From JADGGV01 sp035715725 (lineage in GTDB: Bacteria > Gemmatimonadota > Gemmatimonadetes > Longimicrobiales > RSA9), in assembly GCA_035715725.1 (NCBI GenBank), contig DASTKT010000109.1, forward strand, positions 1 through 64,000: a stretch of DNA of 64,000 bases, read 5' to 3'. This document shows positions 20,132 to 30,890 of this stretch, piece after piece. Every line of letters begins with the position of its first letter. The first letter of the stretch is position 1. A program made the translations under genes and the position numbers. The notes under the pieces are model-generated. The model was given only the letters and a program-made list of their open reading frames with translations, did no database searches and was not told the origin of the DNA.

Positions 20132-20458
20132 TCACCCCGCCACGGGGCCGACGGGCTCGACGAACACCTCCATCACACCGCCGCACACCGCCGGGCTGAA
20201 GCTGTCGATGGCGTCGGTCAGCTCGACGCGCACGAGGCGCGGCCGCCCGGTGCGGATCACCTCCGCGGCCGCCTCGATCACGTCCGCCTCCCCGCAGCCC
20301 CCGCCGATGGTGCCGACGAGGCCCACGGCCGGATCGATGAGCATCTTGCTCCCCGCATGCCGGGGGACGGAGCCGCGGGTCGCGACGACGGTCGCGAGCG
20401 CCGTGGCGCGTCCCGCCGAGCCGGCGGCGAGGAGTGCGCGGAAGACGTCGGAGTCCAT
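20132..20458 (-). CDS. XdhC/CoxI-family domain protein (short form)
   Basis: This 108-residue protein is essentially only the XdhC_CoxI domain: TALATVVATRGSVPRHAGSKMLID, then GLVGTIGGGCGEADVIEAA, and a C-terminal half with VCGGVMEVFVEP. Full XdhC proteins carry a Rossmann domain as well and insert sulfurated molybdenum cofactor into xanthine-dehydrogenase-type enzymes. A separate protein with the Rossmann domain is encoded 108 bases upstream in transcription order, so the two may act together. The conserved GGGC and CGG cysteines are present. Its likely client is the molybdo-hydroxylase encoded by 26368-29426 and 53953-54966. Confidence 0.9.
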   Translation of the reverse strand: MDSDVFRALLAAGSAGRATALATVVATRGSVPRHAGSKMLIDPAVGLVGTIGGGCGEADVIEAAAEVIRTGRPRLVRVELTDAIDSFSPAVCGGVMEVFVEPVGPVAG

Positions 20459-20566
20459 GGGCGGTACCCTAGTCGATGGCCCGGCGCGAGCCTCGCCGGT
20501 GCGTTCTTGGGTGCTGCATCTCGTGAGCGTCCGAGCCCGGGTGGTTCTCCGCCTTCCAGCCTGCCA

Positions 20567-21394
20567 TCACAGGGGGGGCCCCGGTCGAGGCCCCCACCGC
20601 TCCACCACCCTCTCCTTCCCCGCCAGCGTCTCCACCTGCACCCCGCGCCGCACCGCCACCAGCTCGGCCGCGATGCTGACGGCGATCTCCGCGGGCGTCT
20701 CCGCTCCGATGTCCACGCCGATCGGGGCGTGCACACGCGCGAGCCGCTCGGGCGTGGCGCCGGCTTCGGCGAGCGCGTGGAACGCGGCGCGGACGCGCCG
20801 GCGGCTGCCGATCATGCCGATGTAGCGCGGAGCGGCGTCCGAGTCCAGCAGCCGGGTGAGGAAGTCGAAGTCGTGGCGGTGGCCGCGGGTCACGAGCACG
20901 ACGTAGCTGCGGGGCCCGAGCGTCACATCGCGGAACGGCTCGGCGAAGTCGGCGCGCAGCACGCGGGCGGCGCTCGGGAAGCGCTCCGGCGTGGCGAAGT
21001 CCTCGCGGTCGTCCAGCACGGTGACGCGGAAGCCGAGCGTCGTGCCGAGCGCGGCCAGCGGCACGGCGATGTGGCCGGCGCCGACGACGATCAGCTCCTC
21101 CGGCGGGAAATGCGCCTCCACGAAGAGCGTGCAGCGGGCGCCGCCGGCGTCGACGGCCCGGGAACCCGGCTCGGCGCCGGCGAGCGCGGCGCGCGCGAGC
21201 TCGAGCGCGGCCGCATCCAGCTCCGGCGCGCCGAGGCTGCCCACCGGACCGCTCGCCCCGGCCAGCAGCATGCGGGCGCCCGGCTCGAGGCGGCCGGGCG
21301 GCTCGGCGGCGACGAGCGTGACGAGGGCGACGGCGTCGCCGCCGTCGTAGGCGGCGAGCGCGGCCCGCGCGGCCGCCTCGAGCTCCGGCCTCAC
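20567..21394 (-). CDS. XdhC-family molybdenum-cofactor maturation protein
   Basis: This 275-residue protein has an N-terminal, degenerate XdhC_CoxI-like part (residues 1-95) and a C-terminal Rossmann domain with LIVVGAGHIAVPLAALG (GAGHIA at 105-110), VTVLDDREDFATPERFP and YIGMIGSRRRVRAAF, all standard for XdhC. The family binds molybdenum cofactor and helps load it into xanthine-oxidase-type enzymes. The start is GTG at 21394, following GGAGGGGGC and overlapping the stop of the nucleotidyltransferase gene (GTGA), so these two are coupled. Together with the short XdhC gene downstream they form a maturation operon on the minus strand. Confidence 0.92.
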   Translation of the reverse strand: MRPELEAAARAALAAYDGGDAVALVTLVAAEPPGRLEPGARMLLAGASGPVGSLGAPELDAAALELARAALAGAEPGSRAVDAGGARCTLFVEAHFPPEELIVVGAGHIAVPLAALGTTLGFRVTVLDDREDFATPERFPSAARVLRADFAEPFRDVTLGPRSYVVLVTRGHRHDFDFLTRLLDSDAAPRYIGMIGSRRRVRAAFHALAEAGATPERLARVHAPIGVDIGAETPAEIAVSIAAELVAVRRGVQVETLAGKERVVERWGPRPGPPL

Positions 21395-22008
21395 GCCCCC
21401 TCCACCAGGCGGCGCAGGTCCGCGGGCGTGTCCACGTCGAGGAGGACGCCGGCGTCGTCCACGACGACGTCGCGCGTGCCGGCGGCGTGCAGCTCCACGA
21501 TGCTCTCGGCGCCGCGCGGCAGGCCGGGCGTGCACAGCTCCGGGAAGAGCGGGCGCGCGAAGAGCGTGGGGTGCCCGGGCCGCCCGTCGTGGACGGGACG
21601 GACGATGACGCAGTCCTCGCGGTCGAACGCCTGGATCAGCGCGGCGACCGTCTCCGGCCGCACCGCCGGCACGTCCACGGGGAGCACCATGGCCGCGGCG
21701 GTGTCCACCGGGAGCGCCTTGAGCCCGATGCGGAGCGAGTCGACCTGCTCGGAGTCCGGGTCCGGATTGCGCACGTAGACGACGTCGTCCGCGGGCCCCG
21801 TGACGAGCACCTCGCGCTGGTCGGCGACGACGACCACGACCGAGCGGCACCCGCCCCCGAGCAGCGCGGCGAGCGCGTGCTCCAGGAACGTCTGGCCGCC
21901 CAGCTCGAGCTCCGCCTTCGGCCGCCCGATCCTCTCGCCGCGCCCCGCCGCCAGCACGATCCCGTCCACCGCCGCCGAAAGCGACGCCCCGTGCTCCCGT
22001 TCCGCCAC
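21391..22008 (-). CDS. MocA/MobA-like molybdopterin nucleotidyltransferase
   Basis: This 205-residue NTP transferase shows the signature loop LAAGRGERIGRPK (19-31), then a Mg-binding region LPVDVPAVRPETV and the HPTLFARPLFPEL segment, all typical of the MocA/MobA group that attach CMP or GMP to molybdopterin. Because it sits in an XdhC operon and its client enzyme is of the xanthine oxidase family, cytidylylation (MCD cofactor, MocA-like) is the more likely reaction. The start is GTG at 22008 preceded by GGGAGG. The downstream end overlaps the XdhC start by four bases. The MBL-fold gene diverges from its upstream side. Confidence 0.88.
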   Translation of the reverse strand: MAEREHGASLSAAVDGIVLAAGRGERIGRPKAELELGGQTFLEHALAALLGGGCRSVVVVVADQREVLVTGPADDVVYVRNPDPDSEQVDSLRIGLKALPVDTAAAMVLPVDVPAVRPETVAALIQAFDREDCVIVRPVHDGRPGHPTLFARPLFPELCTPGLPRGAESIVELHAAGTRDVVVDDAGVLLDVDTPADLRRLVEGA

Positions 22009-22089
22009 GCGCGCCTCCCGGCCAGGGTCCAGCCCGGAATGTATGCACGTGGCTTGCCGCGCGCAGCCGCGCAGCGGACTTTGTCGCGC

Positions 22090-23013
22090 ATGAGCCCGAC
22101 GACACCGCCGCGCACGATCGACGTGCTGCACCAGGGGCACGAGCAGGCCATCGCCGTGGCCGTGCTCGAGCTGGACGACGGCCTCGCGCTCGTCGACCCC
22201 GGGCCGGCCGCCACGCTCCCCGCGCTGCGCGCCGGCCTCGCCGTGCTCGGCGCGAGCCTCGCCGACGTGCGCGCGCTGCTGCTCACGCACATCCACCTCG
22301 ACCACGCCGGCGCGACCGGCGTCCTCGTGCGCGAGCATCCCGACCTCGAGGTCTTCGTCCACGCGCTCGGCGCGCCGCACCTGGTCGATCCATCCCGCCT
22401 GCTGGCCAGCGCCCGCCGCCTCTACGGCGAGCGCATGGACGCGCTCTGGGGCGAGGTCGCGCCCGTGCCGGAGGCCAGCGTCACGACGCTCGCCGGCGGC
22501 GAGACGCTCGAGCTCCCCGGCCGCCGCCTCGCCGTCCTCGACACGCCCGGCCACGCGTACCACCACGTCAGCTACCTGGACGAGGCCAGCGGCACCGCGT
22601 TCGTCGGCGACACGGCCGGGCTGCGCGTCGCCGGCGGGCCGGTCGTGCTGCCGCTCGCGCCGCCGCCCGACTTCGACCTCGACCTCTGGCGGCGCAGCCT
22701 CGCCGCGATCCGCGCCTGGCGCCCCACGCGCCTCTTCGTCACCCATTTCGGCGAGGCGCCCGGACCCGAGCGGCACCTCGCGGTGCTGGAGGACGCCCTC
22801 GTCGCCTGGACGGACGCGGTCCGCCGCACCCTCGAAGGGGAAGGCGACGACGAGGCGCGCGCCGCCCGCTTCGTCGCCGGCGTCGAGGCCGAGCTGCGGC
22901 GGCGAGCCGCGCCCGCCGACGTCGTCCGCTTCCTGCGCGAGGGCGGCGTGCACGCGTCGTGGGTGGGGATCGCGAGATTTCTGCGAAGGACGGAACCGGC
23001 CGGCGCGCGCTGA
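22090..23013 (+). CDS. MBL-fold metallo-hydrolase
   Basis: This 307-residue protein has a metallo-beta-lactamase fold, with metal ligands in THIHLDHAGATG (His67, His69, Asp71, His72), a later DTPGHAYHHVSY (third metal His), FVGDTAG (bridging Asp) and a final FVTHFGEAPG His. The C-terminal 70 residues form a helical extension. This arrangement resembles glyoxalase II-like or quorum-quenching-type hydrolases, but the substrate cannot be told. The ATG at 22090 lacks a strong Shine-Dalgarno sequence; it diverges from the molybdenum-cofactor operon with an 81-base gap. Confidence 0.9.
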   Translation: MSPTTPPRTIDVLHQGHEQAIAVAVLELDDGLALVDPGPAATLPALRAGLAVLGASLADVRALLLTHIHLDHAGATGVLVREHPDLEVFVHALGAPHLVDPSRLLASARRLYGERMDALWGEVAPVPEASVTTLAGGETLELPGRRLAVLDTPGHAYHHVSYLDEASGTAFVGDTAGLRVAGGPVVLPLAPPPDFDLDLWRRSLAAIRAWRPTRLFVTHFGEAPGPERHLAVLEDALVAWTDAVRRTLEGEGDDEARAARFVAGVEAELRRRAAPADVVRFLREGGVHASWVGIARFLRRTEPAGAR

Positions 23014-23122
23014 CGTACGTTGTGGGGCGAATCGGCCGGGCGGCGGGTCCAGCGCCATGTCCGGCCGTCCGCGACGGGGCTACGTTCCGCGCCCCAAGGC
23101 ACCCTTTCGGAGGCAAACCCCC

Positions 23123-25585
<2,463 letters not shown>

Positions 25586-25596
25586 GGCCTCGGAGA

Positions 25597-25625
25597 ACCG
25601 GCGGGGGCGCCAAGCCCCCGCCGGT
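25597..25625 (+). terminator. Terminator-like hairpin after the M1 peptidase
   Basis: ACCGGCGGGGGC at 25597 pairs perfectly with GCCCCCGCCGGT ending 25625 around a 5-base loop. There is no T run, but the 12-bp GC stem 11 bases after the stop is a likely transcription end or RNA-stabilising hairpin. Confidence 0.55.
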
Positions 25626-25639
25626 CATGCGTCGGACCG

Positions 25640-26076
25640 GGCCGGCTCCAGGCCCTGGTCCGGGAGCACTTCGCTTCGAGCCCGCGAGGACGTACGAGAG
25701 CGAACGGTGCCGCTCGGGCGCCGACCTCAACGCCCACTCCGCGTCCTCCCCGTCCCACTCGTGCGTTCGCTGGAACTCATCCAGGGCGAGCGCCAGGTGC
25801 CGCCCCTTCACCTCCATCTTCGCGTCCAGCGTCTGCGGGATCAGCTCCGCGTTTCGCTCCTCCTCCCGCAGCCCGAACGTGACCCGCCTCCGCCGCCCGG
25901 TCCAGCGCCGAAGTCTTCCCCATCCGGCGGTCCCCGAACACGACGAGCCGGCTCCCCGCGGCGCGGTACGCCTCCCGGATCCGGCGAACCTCCCGCTCCC
26001 GGTCCGCGAAATGCGCTCCACGCGCCAACATGCTGGGGAGGAACGGGCTGTCGCGGCGTTCCGCGGCTCGGCTCAT
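25640..26076 (-). pseudogene. Decayed P-loop ATPase, paralogue of 29434-30630
   Basis: On the minus strand, the region from 26076 encodes RDSPFLPSMLARGAHFADRE and then VVFGDRRMGKTSALDRAAEAG, matching the N-terminus and Walker A of the intact ATPase at 29434-30630. In another frame, further on, it reads LALALDEFQRTHEWDGEDAE and YVLAGSKRS, matching the Walker B region. About 90 residues between the two motifs are missing, the reading frame shifts, and the whole C-terminal half is absent, the homology ending near the terminator hairpin. It cannot make a working ATPase. Confidence 0.75.
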
Positions 26077-26127
26077 TTCGGGTCATCCGGCTGGCCAGGG
26101 TGCCTGCTTCCTCTCGACCGAGGAATT

Positions 26128-26166
26128 CGGACCGAAAAATCGGGACCGAAAAACATGGACCGAACC
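26128..26166. repeat. GGACCGAAAAA direct repeats upstream of the ATPase relic
   Basis: Two near-identical 13-14 base units (CGGACCGAAAAAT, CGGGACCGAAAAAC) and a partial third (TGGACCGAACC) lie 52-90 bases before the start of the ATPase pseudogene. The intact paralogue also has GGACCG next to an A run in its promoter region (30647-30674), suggesting a shared regulatory or recognition sequence. Confidence 0.55.
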
Positions 26167-26303
26167 GCCCGCCGACACGCATGCGCCAACGGCCGCCGCA
26201 CCGTGCTGCACCGCCGCGCCGTTCCCGGGCCGCGTTCGGCCCGTGGCTCGGGCCGCTCGGCTGGGCGCGGCGCGATGGCCTGCAGCAGACGGCCGAGGAG
26301 GGG

Positions 26304-26332
26304 TTGTCGCCGCCCGGCACGGCGCTTAACCT
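26304..26332 (+). promoter_or_regulatory. Predicted promoter for the molybdo-enzyme operon
   Basis: TTGTCG at 26304-26309 and TAACCT at 26327-26332 have a 17-base spacer and lie about 36 bases before the ATG at 26368. The -10 match is only moderate. Confidence 0.35.
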
Positions 26333-26367
26333 GCATCCAACTCGTTTCTCCCCAACGGCGAAGGCCC

Positions 26368-26988
26368 ATGCACGCCATCCTCACCCTCACCGTGAACGGC
26401 GACCGACGGGACGTCGGCATCCCGGAGCACTTCACGCTCCTGGAGGCGCTGCGCTACGGCCTGGGGCTGACGGGCTCGAAGCAGGGGTGCGACAAGGGCG
26501 ACTGCGGCGCGTGCACCGTGCTGCTGGACGGCGAGCCCGTGCTGTCGTGCATCACGCCGGCATGGGAGGCGGCGGGGCGGGAGGTGACGACGGTCGAGGG
26601 GCTGGCGGCGCCGGGCGGCCTGAACCCGCTTCAGGAGGCGTTCCAGGTGACGGGCGGCGCGCAGTGCGGCTTCTGCACGCCGGGGATCCTGATGTCGGCG
26701 TGGGGGCTGCTGCTGCGGAACGCGTCGCCGACGCGGGAGGAGATCAAGGAGGCGCTGGCGGGGAATCTGTGCCGGTGCACGGGATACACGAAGATCCTGG
26801 ATGCGGTGGAGCTGGCGGCTGAGACGATGGCCGGGCACGGGAGCGTTCACGGGAACGAACCGGATACCGACGCCGTGGCCGCCGCCCGCCCGGAACCCGC
26901 TGCCGCGCCCGTGCCCGTGCCCGGCAGTGCGAACGCGCCCGCGCCCAGCGCCACGGGCGCGGCGCCCGCGCCCGCGTCAGAGCCATGA
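26368..26988 (+). CDS. 2Fe-2S subunit of a xanthine-oxidase-family enzyme
   Basis: This 206-residue subunit transfers electrons in a molybdo-hydroxylase. A plant-type ferredoxin domain binds the first cluster through Cys41, Cys46, Cys49 and Cys61 (SKQGCDKGDCGACTVLLDG), and a four-helix domain binds the second through Cys100, Cys103, Cys135 and Cys137 (CGFC, NLCRCTGY). The last 45 residues are a low-complexity Ala/Pro tail not seen in typical family members. ATGA overlap couples it to the large subunit. It resembles HcrC of 4-hydroxybenzoyl-CoA reductase and CoxS; assignment rests on the partner subunits. Confidence 0.92.
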   Translation: MHAILTLTVNGDRRDVGIPEHFTLLEALRYGLGLTGSKQGCDKGDCGACTVLLDGEPVLSCITPAWEAAGREVTTVEGLAAPGGLNPLQEAFQVTGGAQCGFCTPGILMSAWGLLLRNASPTREEIKEALAGNLCRCTGYTKILDAVELAAETMAGHGSVHGNEPDTDAVAAARPEPAAAPVPVPGSANAPAPSATGAAPAPASEP

Positions 26989-29426
26989 GACCCGAGGAAC
27001 TGCGGGAGAAGCAGGCGCAAGGCGCCGTCGCGCCGGAGGCGCTGGACCGGCTGGTCCAGCGCGAGTTCGCCGTGATCGGCGAGCGGCTGCGGCGCGTGGA
27101 CGGCGTGGGGAAGGTCACGGGGCGGGCGGTCTACACGGACGACCTGACGTTCCCGGGGATGCTGCACGCGAAGATCCTGCGCTCGCCGCACCCGCACGCC
27201 CGCATCGTGTCGATCGACGCGAGCGAGGCGCTGGCGCTGCCCGGCGTGCACGCGGTCGTGACCGGCCGGGACATGCCGGTGGCGTACGGCATCATCCCCT
27301 GGACGCGCGACGAGTACCCGCTGTGCGTCGACCGGGTGCGCTACATCGGCGACGGCGTGGCGGCGGTCGCGGCGGTGGACGAGGAGACCGCGAACCGCGC
27401 GCTCGAGCGGATCCGCGTGGAGTACGAGCCGCTGCACGCGTACCTCGAGCCGGAGGACGCGCTGCGGCCGCCGGCGGGCGCGGCCATGATCCACGAGCCG
27501 GGCAAGCCGGGGAAGAACGGCAACATCACGAAGCACGTCGCCCTCGCGTTCGGCGACGTGGATGCGGAGCTGGCCGCGAGCGACGTCGTCGTCGAGGGCG
27601 AGTACTTCTTCGAGGGGACGACGCACACGCCGATCGAGCCGCACTGCGCGGTCGGCTACCACGACCCGTCGGGGAGGCTGACCGTCTGGTCGGCGACGCA
27701 GGTGCCGCACTACCTGCAGCGCGAGCTGGCGCGCGTGCTGGACGTGGACGTGGCGCGCATCCGCGTGGTGCAGCCGGCGGTCGGCGGCGCGTTCGGCGGC
27801 AAGTCGGAGCCGTTCGACCTGGAGTTCTGCGTGGCGAAGCTGGCCATGGCGACGGGGCGGCCGGTGAAGATCCTGTACACGCGCGAGGAGGTCTTCTACG
27901 CGCACCGCGGGCGCCACCCGATGAGGATGCGGCACAAGCTCGGCGCTTCCGCCGACGGCCGGATCCGCGCGGTGGATGCCCGGACGCTGATCGACGGCGG
28001 CGCCTACGCCTCGTTCGGCCTGGTCACGACGTACTACTCGGGGCAGCTCCTCACGGCGCCGTACCGCTTCGGCTCGTACCGCTTCGACTCGACGCGCGTC
28101 TACACGAACAAGCCGGCGTGCGGGCCGAAGCGCGGGCACGGCTCGGTGCAGCCCCGCTTCGCGTTCGAGATCCAGCTCGACAAGCTGGCGGAGCGGCTCG
28201 GCCTGGACCCGATCGAGCTGCGCCGCCGCAACTTCCTCGGCTCCGACACGCGCACGATCAACGAGCTGCGGGTCCAGTCGAACGGCTTCCTGATGTGCCT
28301 GGACGCCGTCGAGCGGGCCAGCGGCTGGGCGACGCGGTTCCGCCGGCTCCCTTACGGCCGGGGGCTCGGCGTCGCCGGGTCGTGCTACATCTCGGGGACG
28401 AACTACCCGATCTACCCGAACGAGATGCCGCAGTCGGCGGCGCAGATCCAGATCGAGCGCTCCGGGCGCGTGAGCGTGCTGACCGGCGCCTCCGAGATCG
28501 GCCAGGGCTCCGACTCGGTGCCGGCCTACATCGTGGCGGAGGAGCTCGGCGTGCCGCTCGACTACGTGCGCGTGCTCTCCGCCGACACCGACCTCGTGCC
28601 CGTCGACCTCGGCGCGTACTCCTCGCGCGAGACGTTCATGATGGGGAACGCGGTGATCGACGCCGCGAGGAAGCTGCGCGCGCTCGTCGTCGCCTCGGTG
28701 GCGCGGGTCTGGGACGTGCCGCCGGCGCGCGTCACGCTCGTCGGCGGCTGGGCGCTCGACCTCGCCGATCCGGAGCGGCGCGTGCCGATCAGCGAGGCGT
28801 TCAACATCGCCGAGGCGGAGCACGGCGCGCTCGGCGCGACCGGGAGCTACAACACGCCGAAGGACGTCCACGGCGAGTACCGCGGCGGCACCATCGGCGC
28901 GTCGCCCGCGTACTCGTTCACGGCGCACGTCGCCGAGGTCGAGGTCGAGCCGGAGACCGGCGTCGTGCGCGTGGAGCGTATCTGGGCGGCGCACGACTGT
29001 GGCCGCGCGCTCAACCCCGTCCTCGTCGAGGGGCAGATCGAGGGCTCGACGTACATGGGCTTCGCCGAAGCGCTGATGGAAGCGCAGGTCTTCAAGGGGC
29101 CGGACGAGGGGCGCGCCGGGCTGCACAACGCGCCGTCGCTCCTGGACTACCGCATCCCGACCTCCGTCGACACGCCGGAGCTGCGGGCGCTCATCGTCGA
29201 GTCCGTCGATCCGGAAGGGCCGTACGGCGCCAAGGAAGCGGGCGAGGGGCCGCTGCACTCGTCGATCCCGGCGATCGCCAACGCGATCTTCGACGCCGTC
29301 GGCGTCCGCCTGGACGCGCTCCCCTTCGCGCCGCCGGTGGTCTGGCGCGCGCTCCAGGACCCGGCCGCGCGGTCGCGGTGGGAGGCGGCCCGCGGCGGCC
29401 GCCCGGTCGAGGTCGCGGCGGACTGA
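26985..29426 (+). CDS. Molybdopterin-binding subunit, 4-hydroxybenzoyl-CoA-reductase-like
   Basis: This 813-residue catalytic subunit has the full xanthine-oxidase-family layout: a GKVTGRAVYTDDLTFPGMLH N-terminal domain, VVQPAVGGAFGGKSEP in the cofactor-binding region, and GAKEAGEGPLHSS near the C-terminus, where the active-site Glu normally lies. It has no signal peptide, so it is cytoplasmic. The operon encodes no FAD subunit; the only one in the window is at 53953 and has the four-Cys insertion of 4-hydroxybenzoyl-CoA reductase. Reductive dehydroxylation of 4-hydroxybenzoyl-CoA is therefore a reasonable hypothesis, but aldehyde or N-heterocycle oxidation cannot be excluded. Maturation genes lie at 20132-22008. 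Confidence 0.88.
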   Translation: MRPEELREKQAQGAVAPEALDRLVQREFAVIGERLRRVDGVGKVTGRAVYTDDLTFPGMLHAKILRSPHPHARIVSIDASEALALPGVHAVVTGRDMPVAYGIIPWTRDEYPLCVDRVRYIGDGVAAVAAVDEETANRALERIRVEYEPLHAYLEPEDALRPPAGAAMIHEPGKPGKNGNITKHVALAFGDVDAELAASDVVVEGEYFFEGTTHTPIEPHCAVGYHDPSGRLTVWSATQVPHYLQRELARVLDVDVARIRVVQPAVGGAFGGKSEPFDLEFCVAKLAMATGRPVKILYTREEVFYAHRGRHPMRMRHKLGASADGRIRAVDARTLIDGGAYASFGLVTTYYSGQLLTAPYRFGSYRFDSTRVYTNKPACGPKRGHGSVQPRFAFEIQLDKLAERLGLDPIELRRRNFLGSDTRTINELRVQSNGFLMCLDAVERASGWATRFRRLPYGRGLGVAGSCYISGTNYPIYPNEMPQSAAQIQIERSGRVSVLTGASEIGQGSDSVPAYIVAEELGVPLDYVRVLSADTDLVPVDLGAYSSRETFMMGNAVIDAARKLRALVVASVARVWDVPPARVTLVGGWALDLADPERRVPISEAFNIAEAEHGALGATGSYNTPKDVHGEYRGGTIGASPAYSFTAHVAEVEVEPETGVVRVERIWAAHDCGRALNPVLVEGQIEGSTYMGFAEALMEAQVFKGPDEGRAGLHNAPSLLDYRIPTSVDTPELRALIVESVDPEGPYGAKEAGEGPLHSSIPAIANAIFDAVGVRLDALPFAPPVVWRALQDPAARSRWEAARGGRPVEVAAD

Positions 29427-29433
29427 CGCGCCG

Positions 29434-30630
29434 TCAGGTCGCCGCGGGCCCGAGCGGCGGCACCGGCAGTCCCAGGTCGGGAAGGGCGTTCACCTGGACC
29501 CAGCGCCGGAAGAACGGGTCGTCGAAGACGTACCCGCCCGATGCCGGCCTCGCCAGGTGCTCCGCCTCCACCAGCGCATCCAGCGCCGTCTGCACCGAGC
29601 TCTTCGGGCCCAGGTGATACGCGTGCGCCGTCCGCGCCGCCGTGATCTGGACGTCCGGCTCCGCGGCGAACGCGCGCAGCACCCCCTGCTGACGCGCGGA
29701 GAGCCCCGACCAGAGCGCGCGGAACAGCTCCGCCTGCTCCTCCACCAGCGCCTCGAACGCGACGTCCACGTCCGCCGCGCCCACCGCGCCGCTCCCCCGC
29801 GCCCGGAACCACACGCCTCGCGCGAGCTGCGCGATGTCCCGCGTGCGCGGCCCCGCCAGCGCGACGACGCGATCCGCTTGCTTCCGCGTCATGTGCACGT
29901 CCGCCCGGGTCGACTCCCGCGCGATCCACTCCGCCATCTCCGACGGGGGAATCGGGCCGAACGGGAGCACGTCGCCGATCTTCCACAGCGCCCGGCCCTT
30001 GCGGCCGACCATCGCCTCGATCAGGTGCCGCTTCGACCCCGCCAGCACGTAGGCGACGTGCCGCTGCCGCTGCAGAACCTCCCGCAGCGCCCACTCGGCA
30101 TCCTCCCCGCCCCACTCGTGGATCCGCTGGAACTCGTCCAGGCCGAGCCCCAGCACGAGCCCCCGCTCGGCCAGCTGCTCCTCCAGCGCCGTCAGCACCT
30201 CCGGCAGCAGGCGCGTCCGCTGCTCCGGCTGCGCCAGCGCGAACGTGAACGCGATCACCGGCGGCCCTCCGGGCGTGGGCGACGGCTCCACCTGCAGGCG
30301 GGCCCGCAGCCGCGCCGCGATCCCCTCCAGCACGTCCCGCGCGTTCCGCCCGATCTCCGCCTGCACCGCCCGCAGGACCTGCTGCGCCGCCTCCGCCGGA
30401 TCGCTCGCCGTCGCGAACGATGCGATCGCCACCAGCCCGCCCTCCCGCCGCACCGCCACCGCCGCCGCCTCCAGCGCGGACGACTTCCCCAGCCGCCGGT
30501 CGCCGTACACGAACAGCTTGTCGCCCGGCGACCGCAGCGCCCGGGTGATCCGCGCCAGCTCGCTCCGGCGGTCCGCGAACCGCTCGGCATCGGCCAGCAC
30601 CCCGACCTGGAACGGATTCTCGCTTTCCAT
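29434..30630 (-). CDS. P-loop ATPase (ATPase_2/AAA-type) with C-terminal winged helix
   Basis: This 398-residue protein has Walker A GDRRLGKS (43-50), Walker B LGLGLDEFQ (Asp165, Glu166), a GSKRHLI segment after it, and a C-terminal winged-helix-like part (LSARQQGVLRAFA, SSVQTALDALVEAEHLAR, YVFDDPFFRRWV). That combination matches the ATPase_2/MNS group, common in archaea and scattered in bacteria, often multicopy and functionally obscure. ATG at 30630 is chosen because homology with the relic at 25640-26076 starts there; an upstream in-frame ATG would translate the promoter. The promoter overlaps an inverted repeat, so autoregulation is possible. It converges with the molybdo-enzyme operon seven bases away. 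Confidence 0.82.
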   Translation of the reverse strand: MESENPFQVGVLADAERFADRRSELARITRALRSPGDKLFVYGDRRLGKSSALEAAAVAVRREGGLVAIASFATASDPAEAAQQVLRAVQAEIGRNARDVLEGIAARLRARLQVEPSPTPGGPPVIAFTFALAQPEQRTRLLPEVLTALEEQLAERGLVLGLGLDEFQRIHEWGGEDAEWALREVLQRQRHVAYVLAGSKRHLIEAMVGRKGRALWKIGDVLPFGPIPPSEMAEWIARESTRADVHMTRKQADRVVALAGPRTRDIAQLARGVWFRARGSGAVGAADVDVAFEALVEEQAELFRALWSGLSARQQGVLRAFAAEPDVQITAARTAHAYHLGPKSSVQTALDALVEAEHLARPASGGYVFDDPFFRRWVQVNALPDLGLPVPPLGPAAT

Positions 30631-30646
30631 TCGTCGATACGCCCGA

Positions 30647-30701
30647 TTGCGGTCCGTAAAAATGCGGACCGCAAGATAGCGCACTGGAGACACGCCGGCA
30701 A
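30647..30701 (-). promoter_or_regulatory. ATPase promoter with overlapping inverted repeat
   Basis: On the minus strand TTGCCG (30701-30696) and TATCTT (30678-30673) are 17 bases apart. TTGCGGTCCG and CGGACCGCAA, a perfect 10-bp inverted repeat with an 8-base AT-rich centre (30647-30674), touches the -10 box and covers the start site. It could be an operator or a 5' hairpin. Confidence 0.55.
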
Positions 30702-30890
30702 GGCGGGACGCGGCGAGCCGGGACGCGGAACGCGACGAGCCGGCGGGGCCGCGGGGCCGGGCCCGCACGGGAGAGGCTCGCGGCGGCGCACCGCGCCGCG
30801 CTATCTTCCGCGCCGGTCGCGGCCGCCCGCGTGCCCGAGCACCGGGGTGGCGCGCCGGCCGAGGCGATCGACGCTTCCGGATCCTCAGCG

